A stretch of DNA of 64,000 nt from Stenurella melanura (lineage: Eukaryota; Arthropoda; Insecta; Coleoptera; Cerambycidae): the NCBI GenBank assembly GCA_963583905.1, contig OY757309.1:4974191-5038190 (forward strand), in the 5' to 3' direction. Made by a program: the position numbers and the translations under genes. Positions 33,466 through 45,330 of the stretch are shown here, in pieces. The notes under the pieces are model-generated. The model saw only the letters and a list, made by a program, of their open reading frames with translations, did no database searches and was not told where the DNA came from. The first letter of the stretch is position 1. Every line of letters begins with the position of its first letter.

Positions 33466-34370
33466 CAATTTAGATTATTTAAATATTTCAGTTAACTTGT
33501 GTTATATTCCCACTTAAAACTGAAATATTACTCCTGTTAAATTTTTTATTTTGTTGTTCGATTTAAAATGTATAATTCGTTGTGTTAGTTTCTATATTCA
33601 TATTCAGGTGTTTTTGATGTAATATTACTTATTTTTTGTTTATATTCATTATGGAAAAAAATAAAATGGTATTAGAAATTAATTATTTAGGTTTTATTTA
33701 ATTAATAATTTTTATTCGTAAAAAAATTAATAAAGTCGAAAAGCAACAATCGATTTATATGAAACTTCGAGGAACAGTGTTTAAAGGGACGGTGAAAAAG
33801 AATATGTAATCAGTTTTTTGAAAAAAAAAATCGCTAATATGAATGACTGATTTTTTGACCTTGAAAATATCTCGCAGTAAGCCACGTTTTGCGTTGTAAA
33901 AATCATCTGTGTTATTTAAGAATAGAGTTTATGTAGCACTACATTACTAAAAAAGAAAAAAATCAAATTGGTCAGTAAACAAAGGAGTTACAGGCTTGTT
34001 CCACATTTAAGCGAGACACCCTGTAGATGGCATTTTTCTTTCTTTGTTCAAATTTAAAATTTTCACGTTTCATAGCGTTCTAAACCAATTTAAAAAAAAT
34101 TTTAGACATTTTTTTTTACCATTTTTGAAAAAATTTTACCACTGAAATAGATAGAATTTTTTTTTCTTTGTTCAAATTCAAAATTTTCACGTTTCCATGG
34201 CATTCTAAACTTATTAAAAAAAAATCAATTTGTATTCTTTTCATACCACTACTATAGAATAGTAGGAAACTTTCCATTTTGCTCAAATTTATAATTTCCA
34301 CGTTTCATGATATTCTAAACCTATTTCAGAAAAAAAAAATTGAAAATTTTATTGAAAAATGTACAGGGTG

Positions 34371-34930
34371 GTCATCCCAAGAAATAATTCAGTCATGGTG
34401 GACATTTGTAAAGGTGAAACATATTCTTTATAGGATTTTGCAAACAGCGGAAAGAAAAACTATCTATGAGAAGTAAAGGAAAAACTACATATAAAAATAT
34501 TAATGAAATCTTTGCATTCTTTCGATAACCTGACTTCTGGTTATGCTAACAAGTAAAAATTCTTATTTGCCATTCTCATTTTAACACTAGCATCCAACAT
34601 AGTCCCCTACGGCTAGGCAGGTTAAACTGGTATCTACATGATCCCCTACGATATGTAAATTCAGTTAAAAATGAGAACAAAGGCCTGAAATGAATTTATT
34701 TACGTACTTTGTCTTTAAAAAATTTTTCATTGTAATGAATTACATTTTCATAAAATCTCATTCAGTTTCTTGGAAATGCTTAGCCTTTGAAACGTTTTTA
34801 AAAGTGAATTATTTATTATTTGGTTGCTTACAGTAATGAAACATATTCTTTACAGGATTTTGCAAACAGCGGAAAGAAAAACATAGAGTATATAGAATAT
34901 GTTTCATTACTATAAGCAAACAAATAATAA
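34371..34930 (+). repeat. Dispersed repeat 'T' with terminal hairpin
   Basis: An inverted relative lies at 44555-45330 (TTCGATAACCTGA, CTAGCATCCAACATAGTCCC, AAATCCTATAAAGAATATG). Within it, a 36-bp direct repeat occurs at 34417 and 34846 (AAACATATTCTTTAYAGGAT, TTTGCAAACAGCGG), and 34817-34857 pairs with 34888-34928 (TTATTATTTGGTTGCTTA / TAAGCAAACAAATAATAA). No coding. Confidence 0.6.
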
Positions 34931-36277
34931 ACAATATAAATTTGTAAAGGTATTTACGCAAGCCTTCCATCTTTGGCACCTGTAATTTAGTAATGAACTT
35001 TTGTTCTTGGATAGCACTCTGTATATTTTTTTACCAAAACTTGCTTATCAGGTTTTCTTTGTAATAATAGTGATAACTATATTCCGAATGTGTACGGTTT
35101 TTTACATTTTTCACGAAATCAACTAATATGGATAAGCCGACTTTTGGAATGGATCTCCTCAATTGTTATACTTATTATTTTTTCCGGAAAAATTTCGAAA
35201 TTCGCCAGATTTGCCTTAAACAATTTAATGCTCTATCAAAATATTCGATGGGCAGTTGCCTACCCTTGCCCCCTCCCCCAAACTACGCCTATGCTTAAGA
35301 CATAATAAAAAGGGAGACAACCACACCTTACGTACACGCACTGTATGTACAATTTGATGAATGCACTTGACCAATATTTGGAAGTCAAGTCCGTAATTAC
35401 CCGAATGACTAACTCAATCAAATTTATTAGCTGTGTATAATTATTATCGACAGGATAAAATCAACAGATTGACATCGTACATTATCATGATTTGTAAACG
35501 TCTTCCTCCATCAATCATCGGCGATAGCTGATGGTCTTTGTGCTCGTTATTTGCATATAATGTGCATCATTTAAGTCTAATATCGGCTAATGCTGTATAT
35601 AATGACCGCTATTTAGCCATATTTCTAAACATTGAATAGCCAATCTGAGAAACGTATATTATTTAAAACAGGCCTAGAGCATGATTTAGTAATTTATTAA
35701 TAATTTTGCTATCCATCACATATGCCACCTATTTGGAATTATCTAAAATAATTATTCAAATCTTAATTACCCATGTTACGTAACGATAAATTCCATTGGA
35801 AGATAACCAACAACAAATATTTGGTATCTCCACAATTTGCACCTTTAAATGAGCCAATTCTTGTTTGCTGTTTTTTCTTCTGCTGTTTACTAAATTCTAT
35901 AAACATGTTTTCTACTTCTTTAATTTACACCTTTAATTGAAGTTGTCTTTAATTAAACAAATAGTGAAAATCATTGCAAAAGTCCATTGTACGTATCCGT
36001 CGATAAAAACATATTTGTTTTTGTCAATAATCCTATAAAGCGTTCATTATATATATTGTCTACATGTTAGTTGTGATATTACCCTAATATTTTTTATTTT
36101 TCTATTTGGGATTTCCTGCCACGTGTATTCACTTCTAAAAATAACGTTCGAGGATTATACAAAATAATACTTACCCTGTATATTACTGGAAAGTAACCAA
36201 GTAACTTTTACCTCAAAGGAACAGTTGGAGGGTGTTATTTTGACAAATGATAAGTATAAGAATAACACTATAAAAAA
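34931..36277. other. AT-rich non-coding stretch
   Basis: Nothing recognised, except that ATGGATAAGCCGACTTTTGG (35130) has an inverted copy near 31090. Confidence 0.45.
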
Positions 36278-37373
36278 ACCACTGCCTAAGGAATCACTAC
36301 TTCCACATCAACATTTTTCATCCAAGTCACTTTAAAGGAAACATTTTGCCTATATTCGCACTCTAGTATGTGGAAATTATTGGTCATAGAATTTTAATAA
36401 TATTTGGTGCAGATGTCATAGAAAAGTTTGGGGCGTTGGTTTCACCATATAAATTAAAAATTAAGTTTCCCTCTTACTCTACTTATTTTTCCCTATTCAC
36501 AACCTACCACCTCCCACCCCAATGGAATCGTCTCAGTCGGATGTAATTACAATACATACGTTTTCTAACTTTCAAGTGAATACCTCAATTTTACGTTATC
36601 AATCCCATTAATAATGGAGTGGGGGTGGGGGGGTGGATTTGAAAAATATTAAAAGAAATCTGAGGCCTTGTTTCTAGTATATACACCAAACCCAAGTTTC
36701 TGTACTCTTACAGCTTGCTTTGTTTCTTTTTCCCCATTTACCTCTACTTACCCCCCACTCCTTCAACGGAATCATGTTAAAATATAATCTAGTTTCAGAT
36801 GTCGTTATAATACATACATATACCAAATTTCAAGTGAAAATCTCAATTTAATTTTATCAACTTTTTTAATAAGGTGGGGGGACGGAAAATATTATTAAAA
36901 AAACTGAGGTTTTCGCTTCTAGTATGTACACACCAAGTCCCAAATTTCTGTACTCTTGTCAGCTTGCTTTACTTATTTTCCCCTATTTATCCCTATTTAA
37001 CCCCCAACCCTTCAACGGACTCATCTCAAAATATAGTCTAGTACCAGATTTCGTTATAATACATGCGCGTACCAATTAATTTCAAATGAATATCTCAATT
37101 TTATTCCATCGACCCCTTTAATAATGCTGGGGGGTTGAAATATATTATAACAAAAAATTGAGGCCTTGGCTTCTAGTACATACACCGAGCTTCAAGTTTC
37201 TGTACTCTTACCAGCTTGCTTTACTACTTATTTTTCCATCTTTAACCCCCAACCCTTCAACGGAATCATCTCAAAATATAATGCAGTTCCAGACGTTACA
37301 ATACATACGTGTACCAAATTTCATAAACCGAATTTCAAGTTTCTGTATTCTCACCAGCTTGCTTATTGCATAT
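36278..37373 (+). mobile_element. HINE/DINE-1-like element, copy D, 3'-truncated
   Basis: The 5' end is intact (ACCACTGCCTAAGGAATCAC, ACTTCCACATC). About four ~250-bp units follow, with strong G-rich runs (GGAGTGGGGGTGGGGGGGTG at 36617). It breaks inside a unit exactly where the LTR-like sequence starts (37374). There is no hairpin or GACA tract. Confidence 0.8.
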
Positions 37374-39014
37374 TGTAACATGCGGAATGCTCAATAGCAT
37401 CCTTCGTTACACTGTTAATATTTATTAGAAAAATTATAAGTTATCGGAAATATTATTCTCACAAACTTTAGTACTAATAATAAAATAAAATAAAATAATT
37501 ACTCCTTAGACTATGATGAACATACGTCATCTGTCAGCAGTTAAAGTCCGCAAATACTAGATAGCGCACGAGGAATGATATTTCAACTAAATAACGCCGG
37601 GTGAAACTTTCTCGTTGAACCATTGCACTGATTAGACGTATTTATAATTTTGTTTGACCTGTAATGGGGATGTTAGAATTTGAAAAACCTCGTGATTATC
37701 ACATGAGGTAAGATTTTAATTATTATACCGGTAAATGCCACCTAACATTTGAAATATTGTTTTAGGTTTTTCTTATATTCTTATAAATTAAGAATTAATT
37801 TCTTAATAACAAAACTTATTCACGTCTAATGATTTTAACGTAGAAGTATTTCAACGTTACATTAATTGCTTTGAGCAAGATTTGAAATTATGTACATTCA
37901 AATTGCGATACCTACTACATTTTCCATTAAGCAAACAATATTCATACGAAGTCAACTTTTCTATACTACATTTTGAATTGGGATATATCATTTTGTCTTG
38001 GCGATAAATCCTGTATGAACGTTTCTACGATTTCATAACCTCAAAATGGGATTAAGGCAGCGACATGTGAAACAAGTTTTAAATCCATAATCATCGGAGA
38101 ACAGGATTGTATTTAGGACTTTCCTTAATCAGAATAAGAAAATAAAAGATAAGTACTTTTGATTGCTACATATAAAAGGGATTATTTTCACATGATTGTA
38201 GTTTTGGGTCATAAAAGCCAAGTGTCTAAATTTAAAATGTGAGATTCAAGCTAAATCTACTACAATTTTTTGTTAGATTATATTTTAAATACGCTGTCAT
38301 AATTAAACCGTTGTCGTACATTAATTCATAGTTACTTATATCTTAAATTCATTGCCGCACATATTTCACCGTAGTATTAATTTCGTGGTTAATTTTATCG
38401 TGATACCTTACTGTAAATATTTTATCGTAGTATTGTAATGCATTTCTGTTGGTAACATAGTAAGTCTTGGTTCATTTTGATGGTAACGAGAGTGTTTAAG
38501 GTATATGAACTTTGAGATAATGTTACGAGACATATTTGTTGTAATATAGTATTTTGTCTCTCGTAAAGGATCTCAAGTTCCTAATTTTGTTGTAATATAT
38601 GATTTTTAATTTTGAGATAAATTTACGAGACTTATCTTCTGTAATATAGTTATTTTGTCTCTCGTAAAGGATCTCAAGTTTATCTAATTTGTTGTAATAT
38701 ATGATTTTAGTATTGAGGTAAAACTTACGAGACGTATCTTTTGTAATATATTTTTGGTTCTCGTATACGCCTCAAATTTATTTTGCTGTTGAGCAAATTG
38801 TAATATAGTGTATCTTGTAATATAGTAAATTTTGTAATATAGTTTCTTTTGTATATATTTCTGTCTAATATTTTGCTATACAGTATCGTTGATGCTGTGA
38901 TAGTTCAATTTTTTGTAATATAACATTTTTGTAATATAGTACTATTGTATATATGTAACTTCTGTCTTTTGTTTATCTTTAGCTTTAATTTTCTTTGATT
39001 ACCCTAAGTAATCA
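37374..39014 (+). repeat. LTR-like sequence, forward copy
   Basis: It starts TGTAACATGCGGAATG and ends CCCTAAGTAATCA, and is followed after one base by TGGCGCCCAAGCG, a typical tRNA primer-binding motif. Length is about 1.64 kb. It contains three ~120-bp tandem units with TCTCGTAAAGGATCTCAAGT (38500-38790), then a run of TTGTAATATAGT words. An inverted copy is at 41489-43089. LTR identity is inference from termini, PBS-like motif and duplication; no gag or pol was seen. Confidence 0.6.
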
Positions 39015-39015
39015 A

Positions 39016-39023
39016 TGGCGCCC
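39016..39023 (+). promoter_or_regulatory. Primer-binding-site-like motif TGGCGCCC
   Basis: Lies one base after the TAATCA end of the LTR-like sequence. The mirror motif is at 41480-41487. TGGCGCCC matches the 3' end of lysine-type tRNA used by many retroelements. Confidence 0.5.
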
Positions 39024-39339
39024 AAGCGTTAAACTCAACGCCCTTTTTGCTCTCCGTATCTTTACTGTGCTAGCCAGGTGAAACCAGTGACGCTAACCAC
39101 GTCGCTCGTAGAGTGGCCCACACTTGAACAACTTGGGCAACATTAAAACCTTCTTTTCTTAGCCACAATATTAAACAGATAGCTCTAAGAACAGATTCGT
39201 GTTGTATTTAATATCCATAGATACCTAAAGATACTACAGTATTTTTATAAGTAAAGACGCTGTTGTGTATTTCTTGCCGTATGGGGCAAGAAATTCACAG
39301 AAAAAAGTTTTTTATATTTCTTATTTTTCCGCATCCCTT

Positions 39340-40075
39340 TTTTACTGGTGAAATATTCATTACTGGGAAGTAGACAATCCTCATGCCGTTAAAGAAAGTC
39401 ATTTTCAGCACGAATTTAAGATTAACGTTTGGTGTGGTATTATCGGCGATCAGTTATTGGGACCATTTGTCCTTCCTCCAAATTTAAATGGCCAGTCTTG
39501 TCTGTTTTTTCTTCAAAATACTGTTGCTGATGTATTACATTCATCCTAGACATACGGAAGAGAATGTGGTTTATGCAAGTTGGAGCTAAAAGTTGCTTCG
39601 TCGGTAAATAAAATGTTCTTAACAAAATTTTTATTCCTGTTGTGTTTATTTAGTACAAATTGACGAAATTGTAGCCTTTGTGGAAGATCCCTTCGAAGTA
39701 AGTTTTGTACAGGAGTCAAGTGATAGGGCTAGCAGCGTTCCTTGCGTAAGACTCTTAGAACAGATTATTTACTCACCCCTGTTGCCGCTGATAAACGATT
39801 TGAGCTGACTTGAGAATCTTCATCCACACGAACTAAAATTTCTAGTTCTTGATGTGGAGTACCTAATTTGTCTCGGTCGCCCTACATCATTTTTATGGTG
39901 AATAAAGCCGTTTCTCCCAAACGACGAAGCAGATCTTTGAAAATCTTATGATCTGGCTGTATTCTATTTGGATATTGAAATGAGTATCTCCCGCTGCAGC
40001 ATGTCCGCTTACTTTTGTACGTAAAGACATTATATCCGTCATTTCTCTATTTGAAAAATTATTATGTAGAGTCAT
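39340..40075 (-). pseudogene. Mariner-like transposase (M3), internally inverted
   Basis: Minus strand from ATG 40075: MTLHNNFSNREMTDIMSL, then (other frame) VRVDEDSQVSSNRLSAATGV, YHLTPVQNLLRRDLPQRLQF and ILFTDEATF (first catalytic aspartate) down to about 39546. The next part of the protein, YWEVDNPHAVKESHFQHEFK, INVWCGIIGDQLLGPFVLP and FFLQNTVADVL, is on the plus strand at 39357-39545. So the middle segment is inverted relative to the start. The last third, with the other two catalytic residues, is missing. Stops and shifts occur in both parts. Confidence 0.75.
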
Positions 40076-40649
40076 TTTAAATAAAGAAATTAGCTCGAGG
40101 AACACAAGAACAAAATAAAATGATTAAATGACGTACATGACAGAACTAAAACGTAACCTAAGCACACTTTTCAATAAATACACTTTGTTCCATTAAATTT
40201 GAATCTGTCTTTCAAAAAATTATTCAAATGTTTAACGGCAATTTTCTCGAAATCGGTTGGAGTTATCAAGTTCTACCGAGTGTACCTTTTATACGTGGAA
40301 ATAACGCCCTTATCAGATTTTCTTGTCAGAAGTACCACAACGTTTCGTCAAAAAAAAATGAAAAAAAATCATCATCAGATACAGGTCCTGCGGCGCCCTC
40401 TATGATCTAACGTGATGTAATACATAAATTATTGTTTCTTAGAATAAAAAAAGTTCATCTAGCAAATTTGGTGAACGTCAGTCAAGAGGCTGTTGAGTTA
40501 TTGAAAAAAAACGAAAAAATAATTTGAATTTTGACACCTGTGTCTTTTTCCACAGCAACATTTTACTAAAGCATATTTGGTTATATCCTCATATTTTGGC
40601 CCAAAAAATCTACCCTTGTACTGTGGCCTATTATTAATGGTCCACCCTG
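40076..40649 (-). mobile_element. 5' terminal region of mariner-like M3
   Basis: Sequence between the M3 start codon and a mariner-type end (CAGGGTGGACCATTAATAAT on the minus strand, ending at 40649). A TCTCGAAATCGGTTGGA block at 40247 has a relative at 57994. Only this end of M3 is recognised. Confidence 0.55.
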
Positions 40650-40659
40650 CACATACTTA

Positions 40660-41352
40660 AAAAAATAAACATGTTCTCTTTGATCTCAAACCAATGAAAA
40701 TACCTCACTTTCGATTTCTACATAAAAAGTAGATATATCCATACAAAACCTCTTTTCAACCTAAGCGAAAGACTTCCAGATTAAAATAACAATTAGACAC
40801 ACTGTACAGTATCATAATTATATAATTTTGCATAGGAGCATCCACTCGAGGCAGAAAACGCTAAAAATGAATCCATCAATATCGATTGCGTGTTTCAATT
40901 AAATAATTAAACACATTTTCCTTACGTAAGTCCGTTAAACACCTCACAAAATGCGGAAGGCCGGTGAGGGTCAGAATTTGTTAACTTCAGGAACAAACCT
41001 ATTGATCTCGCCAGGTAATAACACTTTATTTTCATATTTTCTGCGGCCATTCAATTACAGCTCGTCGATTTATTACTATACCCATCCATGAATCAGGCAT
41101 TATCAAAGGAAATAATTCGAATTGCTTGATATGTCGGACTGTGTACACATAAAACATGTTAATAAAGAAAGGAAGTTGTGCAACGTGTGGACTGTGCATT
41201 GTTACGCTAATGGATCTTGCAACCATAAAGAGATCGAAAAAAATTATAATTTATTTAATAATTGACAGGTGTTTTGTCGACGCACATTTTTTTTGTGTCT
41301 TCGATTACATAGATCATGAACTTTTCTTGTTAAAACTTGTGGCGTTGTTTTA
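40660..41352. other. Centre of the LTR palindrome, non-coding
   Basis: No recognisable genes. The short open frames have no similarity. Confidence 0.4.
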
Positions 41353-41488
41353 AAAGGTTTTAAGTTGCCCAAGTGTTCAAGTGTGGGCCACCCTACGAGC
41401 GACGTGGTTAGCGTCACTGGTGTAACCTGGCTAGCACAGTAAAGATACGGAGAGCAAAAGGGCGTCGAGTTCAAGGCTTGGGCGCCAT

Positions 41489-43089
41489 TGATTACTTAGG
41501 GTAATCAAAGAAAATTAAAGATAAAGATAAACAAAAGACAGAAGTTACATATATACAATAGTACTATATTACAAAAATATTATATTACAAAAATGAACTA
41601 TCACAGCATCAACGATACTGTATAGCAAAGTATCAGACAGAAATATATACAAAAGAATCTATATTACAAAATTTACTATATTACAAGATACTCTATATTA
41701 CAATGTGCACAACGGCAAAGCAAATCTGAGGCGTAACCAAAAATATATTACAAAAGATATGTCTCGTAACTTTCACCTCAATACTAAAATCATATATTAC
41801 AACAAAACCAGGAACTTGAGATCCTTTACGAGAGACCAAAATAACTATATTACAGAAGATAAGTCTCGTAAATTTATCTCAATATTAAAAATCATACATT
41901 ACAAAAAAATTAGGAACTTGAGATCCTTTACGAGAGACAAAATACTATATTACAACAAATATGTCTTGTAACATTATCTCAAAGTTCATAAACCTTAAAC
42001 ACTCTCGTTACCATCAAGATGAACCACGACTTACTATGTTACCAACATAAATGCATTACAATACTACGATAAAATATTTACAGTAAGGAATCACGATAAA
42101 ATTAACCACGAAATTAATACTACGATGAAATGTGTGCGACAATGAGTTAAATATAACAGCGTATTTAAAATATAATGTAACAAAAAATTGTAATAGAACT
42201 AGCTTGAATCTCATATTTTAAATTTAGACACTTGGCTTTTATAACCCAAAACTACAATCACGTGAAAATAATCCCTTTTATATGTAGCAATCAAAAGTAC
42301 TTATCTTTTATTTTGTTATCCTGATGAAGGAAAATTCTACATACGATCCTGTTTTCCGATGATTATGGATTTAAATTCACATGTGGCTGCCTTAATCCCA
42401 TTTTGAGGTTATGAAATCGTAGAAACGTTCGTGCAAGATTTGTCGCCAAGACAAAATGAAGAAAATCTCATCGCTCAGAATGTTTTGGTAAATCCAAATT
42501 CAAAATGTGGTATAGAAAGGTCGACTTCATACGAATATTGCTTGCTTAGTGGAAAACATAGTAGGTATCGCAAATCGAATGTAGATAATCTCAAATCTTG
42601 CTTAAAGCAAATAATGTAACGTTGAAATACTTCTACGTTAAAATCATTAGACGTAAATAAGTTTTGTTATTAAGAAATTAATTCTTAATTTATAAGAATA
42701 TAAGAAAAACCTAAAACAATATTTCAAATGTTAGATGGCATTTACCGGTGTAATAATTAAAACCTTACCTCATGTGATCATCACGAGGTTTTTCAAATTC
42801 TGACATCCCCATTACAGATCAAACAAAATTATAAATACGTCTAACTAGTTCAATGGTTCAACGAGAAAGAGTTTCATCCGGCGTTATTTAGTTGAAATAT
42901 CATTCCTAGTACGCTATCTAGTATTCGCGAACTTTAACTGCTGATGACGTATGTTCATCATAGTCTAAGGAGTAAGGGCACTCTATTAGTACTAAAGTTT
43001 GTGGGAATAATATTTCCGATAAATTATAATTTTTCTAATAATTATTAACAGTGTAACAAAGGATGCTATTGATCATTCCGCATGTTACA
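41489..43089 (-). repeat. LTR-like sequence, inverted copy
   Basis: Inverted copy of 37374-39014 with high visible similarity along its length (TGTAACATGCGGAATG at 43089, reading leftward, to TAATCA at 41489), followed by GGGCGCCA (41480-41487, the PBS-like motif inverted) and about 130 bp of shared leader to 41353. The two copies face each other around a 2.2-kb centre. Confidence 0.6.
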
Positions 43090-43094
43090 AACTA

Positions 43095-43345
43095 TATCAA
43101 CATGGTGCGCGAGGCGATGCTTTAAATACAAAATCGGTTTTAGACAAATGTCAACAGATAGTCGAAGTTAAACGTGAAGAAAGTCGTGGTTGCGTATTAA
43201 GTGGAGGTATTCCACAAAGTTAAATTTTAGGATCTTTGTTATCCCTGTTATTTTTGCGAATTAGCTTAGCTTTAAGTGTTCAGATAGTATCCAACACACA
43301 TCTTATCTGCTTCGACGATGACACCAATAATATTGGTTAATATTA
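43095..43345 (+). pseudogene. Non-LTR reverse transcriptase relic
   Basis: Reads KCQQIVEVKREESRGCVLSG, GIPQS, a TAA, ILGSLLSLLFLRISLALSV and LICFDDDTNNIG. These are the RT regions GVPQGSILGPLLFLIYIND and FADDTNI of a Jockey/CR1-type LINE, with one stop and degraded spacing. It starts directly after the inverted LTR-like copy. Confidence 0.65.
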
Positions 43346-44554
43346 TGTTCACAGTAGAGGAGGAGACAACATAAAATCTAAACATCATACAAATTGTATT
43401 AGGCCAGTAGAATTAGACAAAAACAGACGAAAATTTATGTAATTCGCCACAGAAAGCCACATGGTTTAATAGGTAGATTTACCAGTAAGGAACATAGCCT
43501 TGAGTTTGATGCCATTAAATAGTGGGAACATTATTAAATCGACGTTTAAATGTGCAAAAATCATTAAAAATGTAGCACCATGACTATTGTCAGTAGATGT
43601 GTCCGTTTTTTTCTGGTGTGTAGGTAATAAGAAAAACGGTTAATTTAAGACCTGATTGATCCAAATTGGTTAATTATTTGTTTAAGTAATGGCAAAATAC
43701 TATCAAAATTTTAAAATATTTTTCATTTCGTGTACCTTGCAACTTTTGGAACATATGTTTCCTATAACCCTCAAGTTACCATAAAAAATTCATCGAAAAA
43801 CATTTATTCATTAACGAGAAAATCAATTTGTTTATTAAAAATATCTTAAATGTTGTATGCAATTTGACCCTATTCTCGTCAACCAAAATGGCTCATTCGG
43901 AGCTCATTTTTTTGTAGCTTCCTGTGGAAAATTACGTCCTGCATTTTCACTGGCTTATATATGACAAATCAATGTAGTCGGTGGAAAAGTTTTTGGAGTA
44001 AAATATAGAAAAAATCTTAACAATGAAATTTTCAGATAATGACTAAAAATAAAACTGTTCATGCCATCCATCCAACTCTTACGACCAATCTCTCATATTT
44101 AGCACCTTTCATTTATTTTTCTCTTCGCAAATAGAAAACGAAGAGTATATTGCATTCCATCGGCACATTTCTAAAACCGGTAATATTGCTCGTAGAGAAA
44201 AAAATGTCATATCATTGTGATTAGTGATCGAATTCTGAACAACTTTCAAAATGTCCGTCTGTTTGTCTGTCCATCTGTTTGTTTGTCTGTCCGACCGTCA
44301 CGCTTCTTGTAAGCACGATAACTTAAGAACGAAAAGTTCGAACGTATTGAAATTTGGACAATAAGTTGGTGTTAGATAGAGGAAGAATCCTATTGTTAAA
44401 CAAAATCGAACGATAAATAAAAAAGTTATAAATTTTTTAAATAAGGAAGTTCTTTTTCATGTTTTGCAATTAGACTAAAATTGTCTAAAACTAATATTAT
44501 TTACAAAAAAACTGTGAAGTATCCTATAGAATGTGCAGCAATTATATAAAGTGT
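43346..44554. other. AT-rich non-coding stretch with a GTCY microsatellite
   Basis: GTCTGTTTGTCTGTCCATCT-type array at 44252-44306, followed by AAGAACGAAAAGTTCGAACG. This is probably another decayed microsatellite-bearing repeat; no hairpin end was found. Confidence 0.45.
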
Positions 44555-45330
44555 AGTGGGATTATGTAGATACTAGTTTAATCTGCATGGTCGTAGAGGA
44601 CTTTATGGATGCTAGTGTTAGGATGAGAATTGTCAAATAAGAAATTAGACAATTTCATTTTAGGATTTTAATTTGCTAGCATAACCAGAATTCAGGTTAT
44701 CGAAAGAATGCAAAGATTTCATTAATAATTTACACATACTTTTTCTTTTAGTTTTTTATCAGTCGATCTCAAATATACTTATTTCATACTTATTCACAGA
44801 AATTGTCTTGGTTTTGCATGAAACATCTTTATGAATGGCTTTAGGTCTTTCCGATGAGCTCCAGAATAAGGGCGAAAAACGTTTCAAAGGTTAAGGATTT
44901 CCAAGAAACAGAATGATAGATTTCATGAAAATGTAATCCATTAGAATGAAACATTTTTAAGACAAGGTAGATAAATAAATTCATTTTAGGCCTTTGTTCT
45001 AATTTTTAACCGAATCTTCATGATCGTAGGGGGTTATGTAGATACTAGTTTAATCTGCATGGCCGTAGGGGACTGTGTAGATGCTAGTGTTAGAATGAGA
45101 ATTGTCAAATAAGAAATTAGACAAATTCATTTTAGGATTTTAATTTGCAAGCATAACCAGAATTCAGGTTATCGAAAGAATGCAAAGATTTCATTAATAA
45201 TTTACACATACTTTTTCTTTTAGTTATAGATAGTTATTTTTTCTGCTGTTTGCAAAATCCTATAAAGAATATGTTTCAATACAATTATAAGCAAACAAAT
45301 AATAATTCATTTTTAAACGAGTTAGGTTGT
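44555..45330 (-). repeat. Dispersed repeat 'T', inverted copy, partly duplicated
   Basis: Inverted relative of 34371-34930. A ~210-bp part (CTAGTTTAATCTGCATGGYC through TTACACATACTTTTTCTTTT) occurs twice, at 44571-44755 and 45040-45225. Confidence 0.6.

Larger units (their letters stand above)
32409..34023. mobile_element. Mariner-derived foldback element, 1.6 kb, TA target
   Basis: Two arms of ~770 bp are inverted copies around a ~75-bp spacer (33179-33250). The ends are CAGGGTTAAATGTGGAACAA and, on the other side, CTTGTTCCACATTTAAGCG plus ACACCCTG. TA flanks both (32407-32408, 34024-34025). Neighbouring minisatellite units read CCACTAAAATAGATGG uninterrupted, so the TA site and both borders are supported. 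Each arm holds the 3' end of a mariner-like transposase pointing outward from the centre. Confidence 0.85.
31314..34370 (-). mobile_element. HINE-like subfamily 2 with ~130-bp minisatellite, interrupted
   Basis: The terminal hairpin ACTTCCCTCGCATACAGAAG/GGAAGT (31314-31341) is followed by ATCACCCTCCGAGATTTTTT, then a long (GTCT)n tract at 31429-31480, the word CAAATTTGGTAGGTAGTTGA and ACAGGGTGGACCG. The rest is about six tandem units of ~130 bp (31620-32405) and three more (34026-34350), each with CCACGTTTCATGACATTCTA and CCACTAAAATAGATGGA. The layout mirrors the family at 2714, but with different sequence. A mariner-derived palindrome (32409-34023) splits the minisatellite. Confidence 0.65.
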
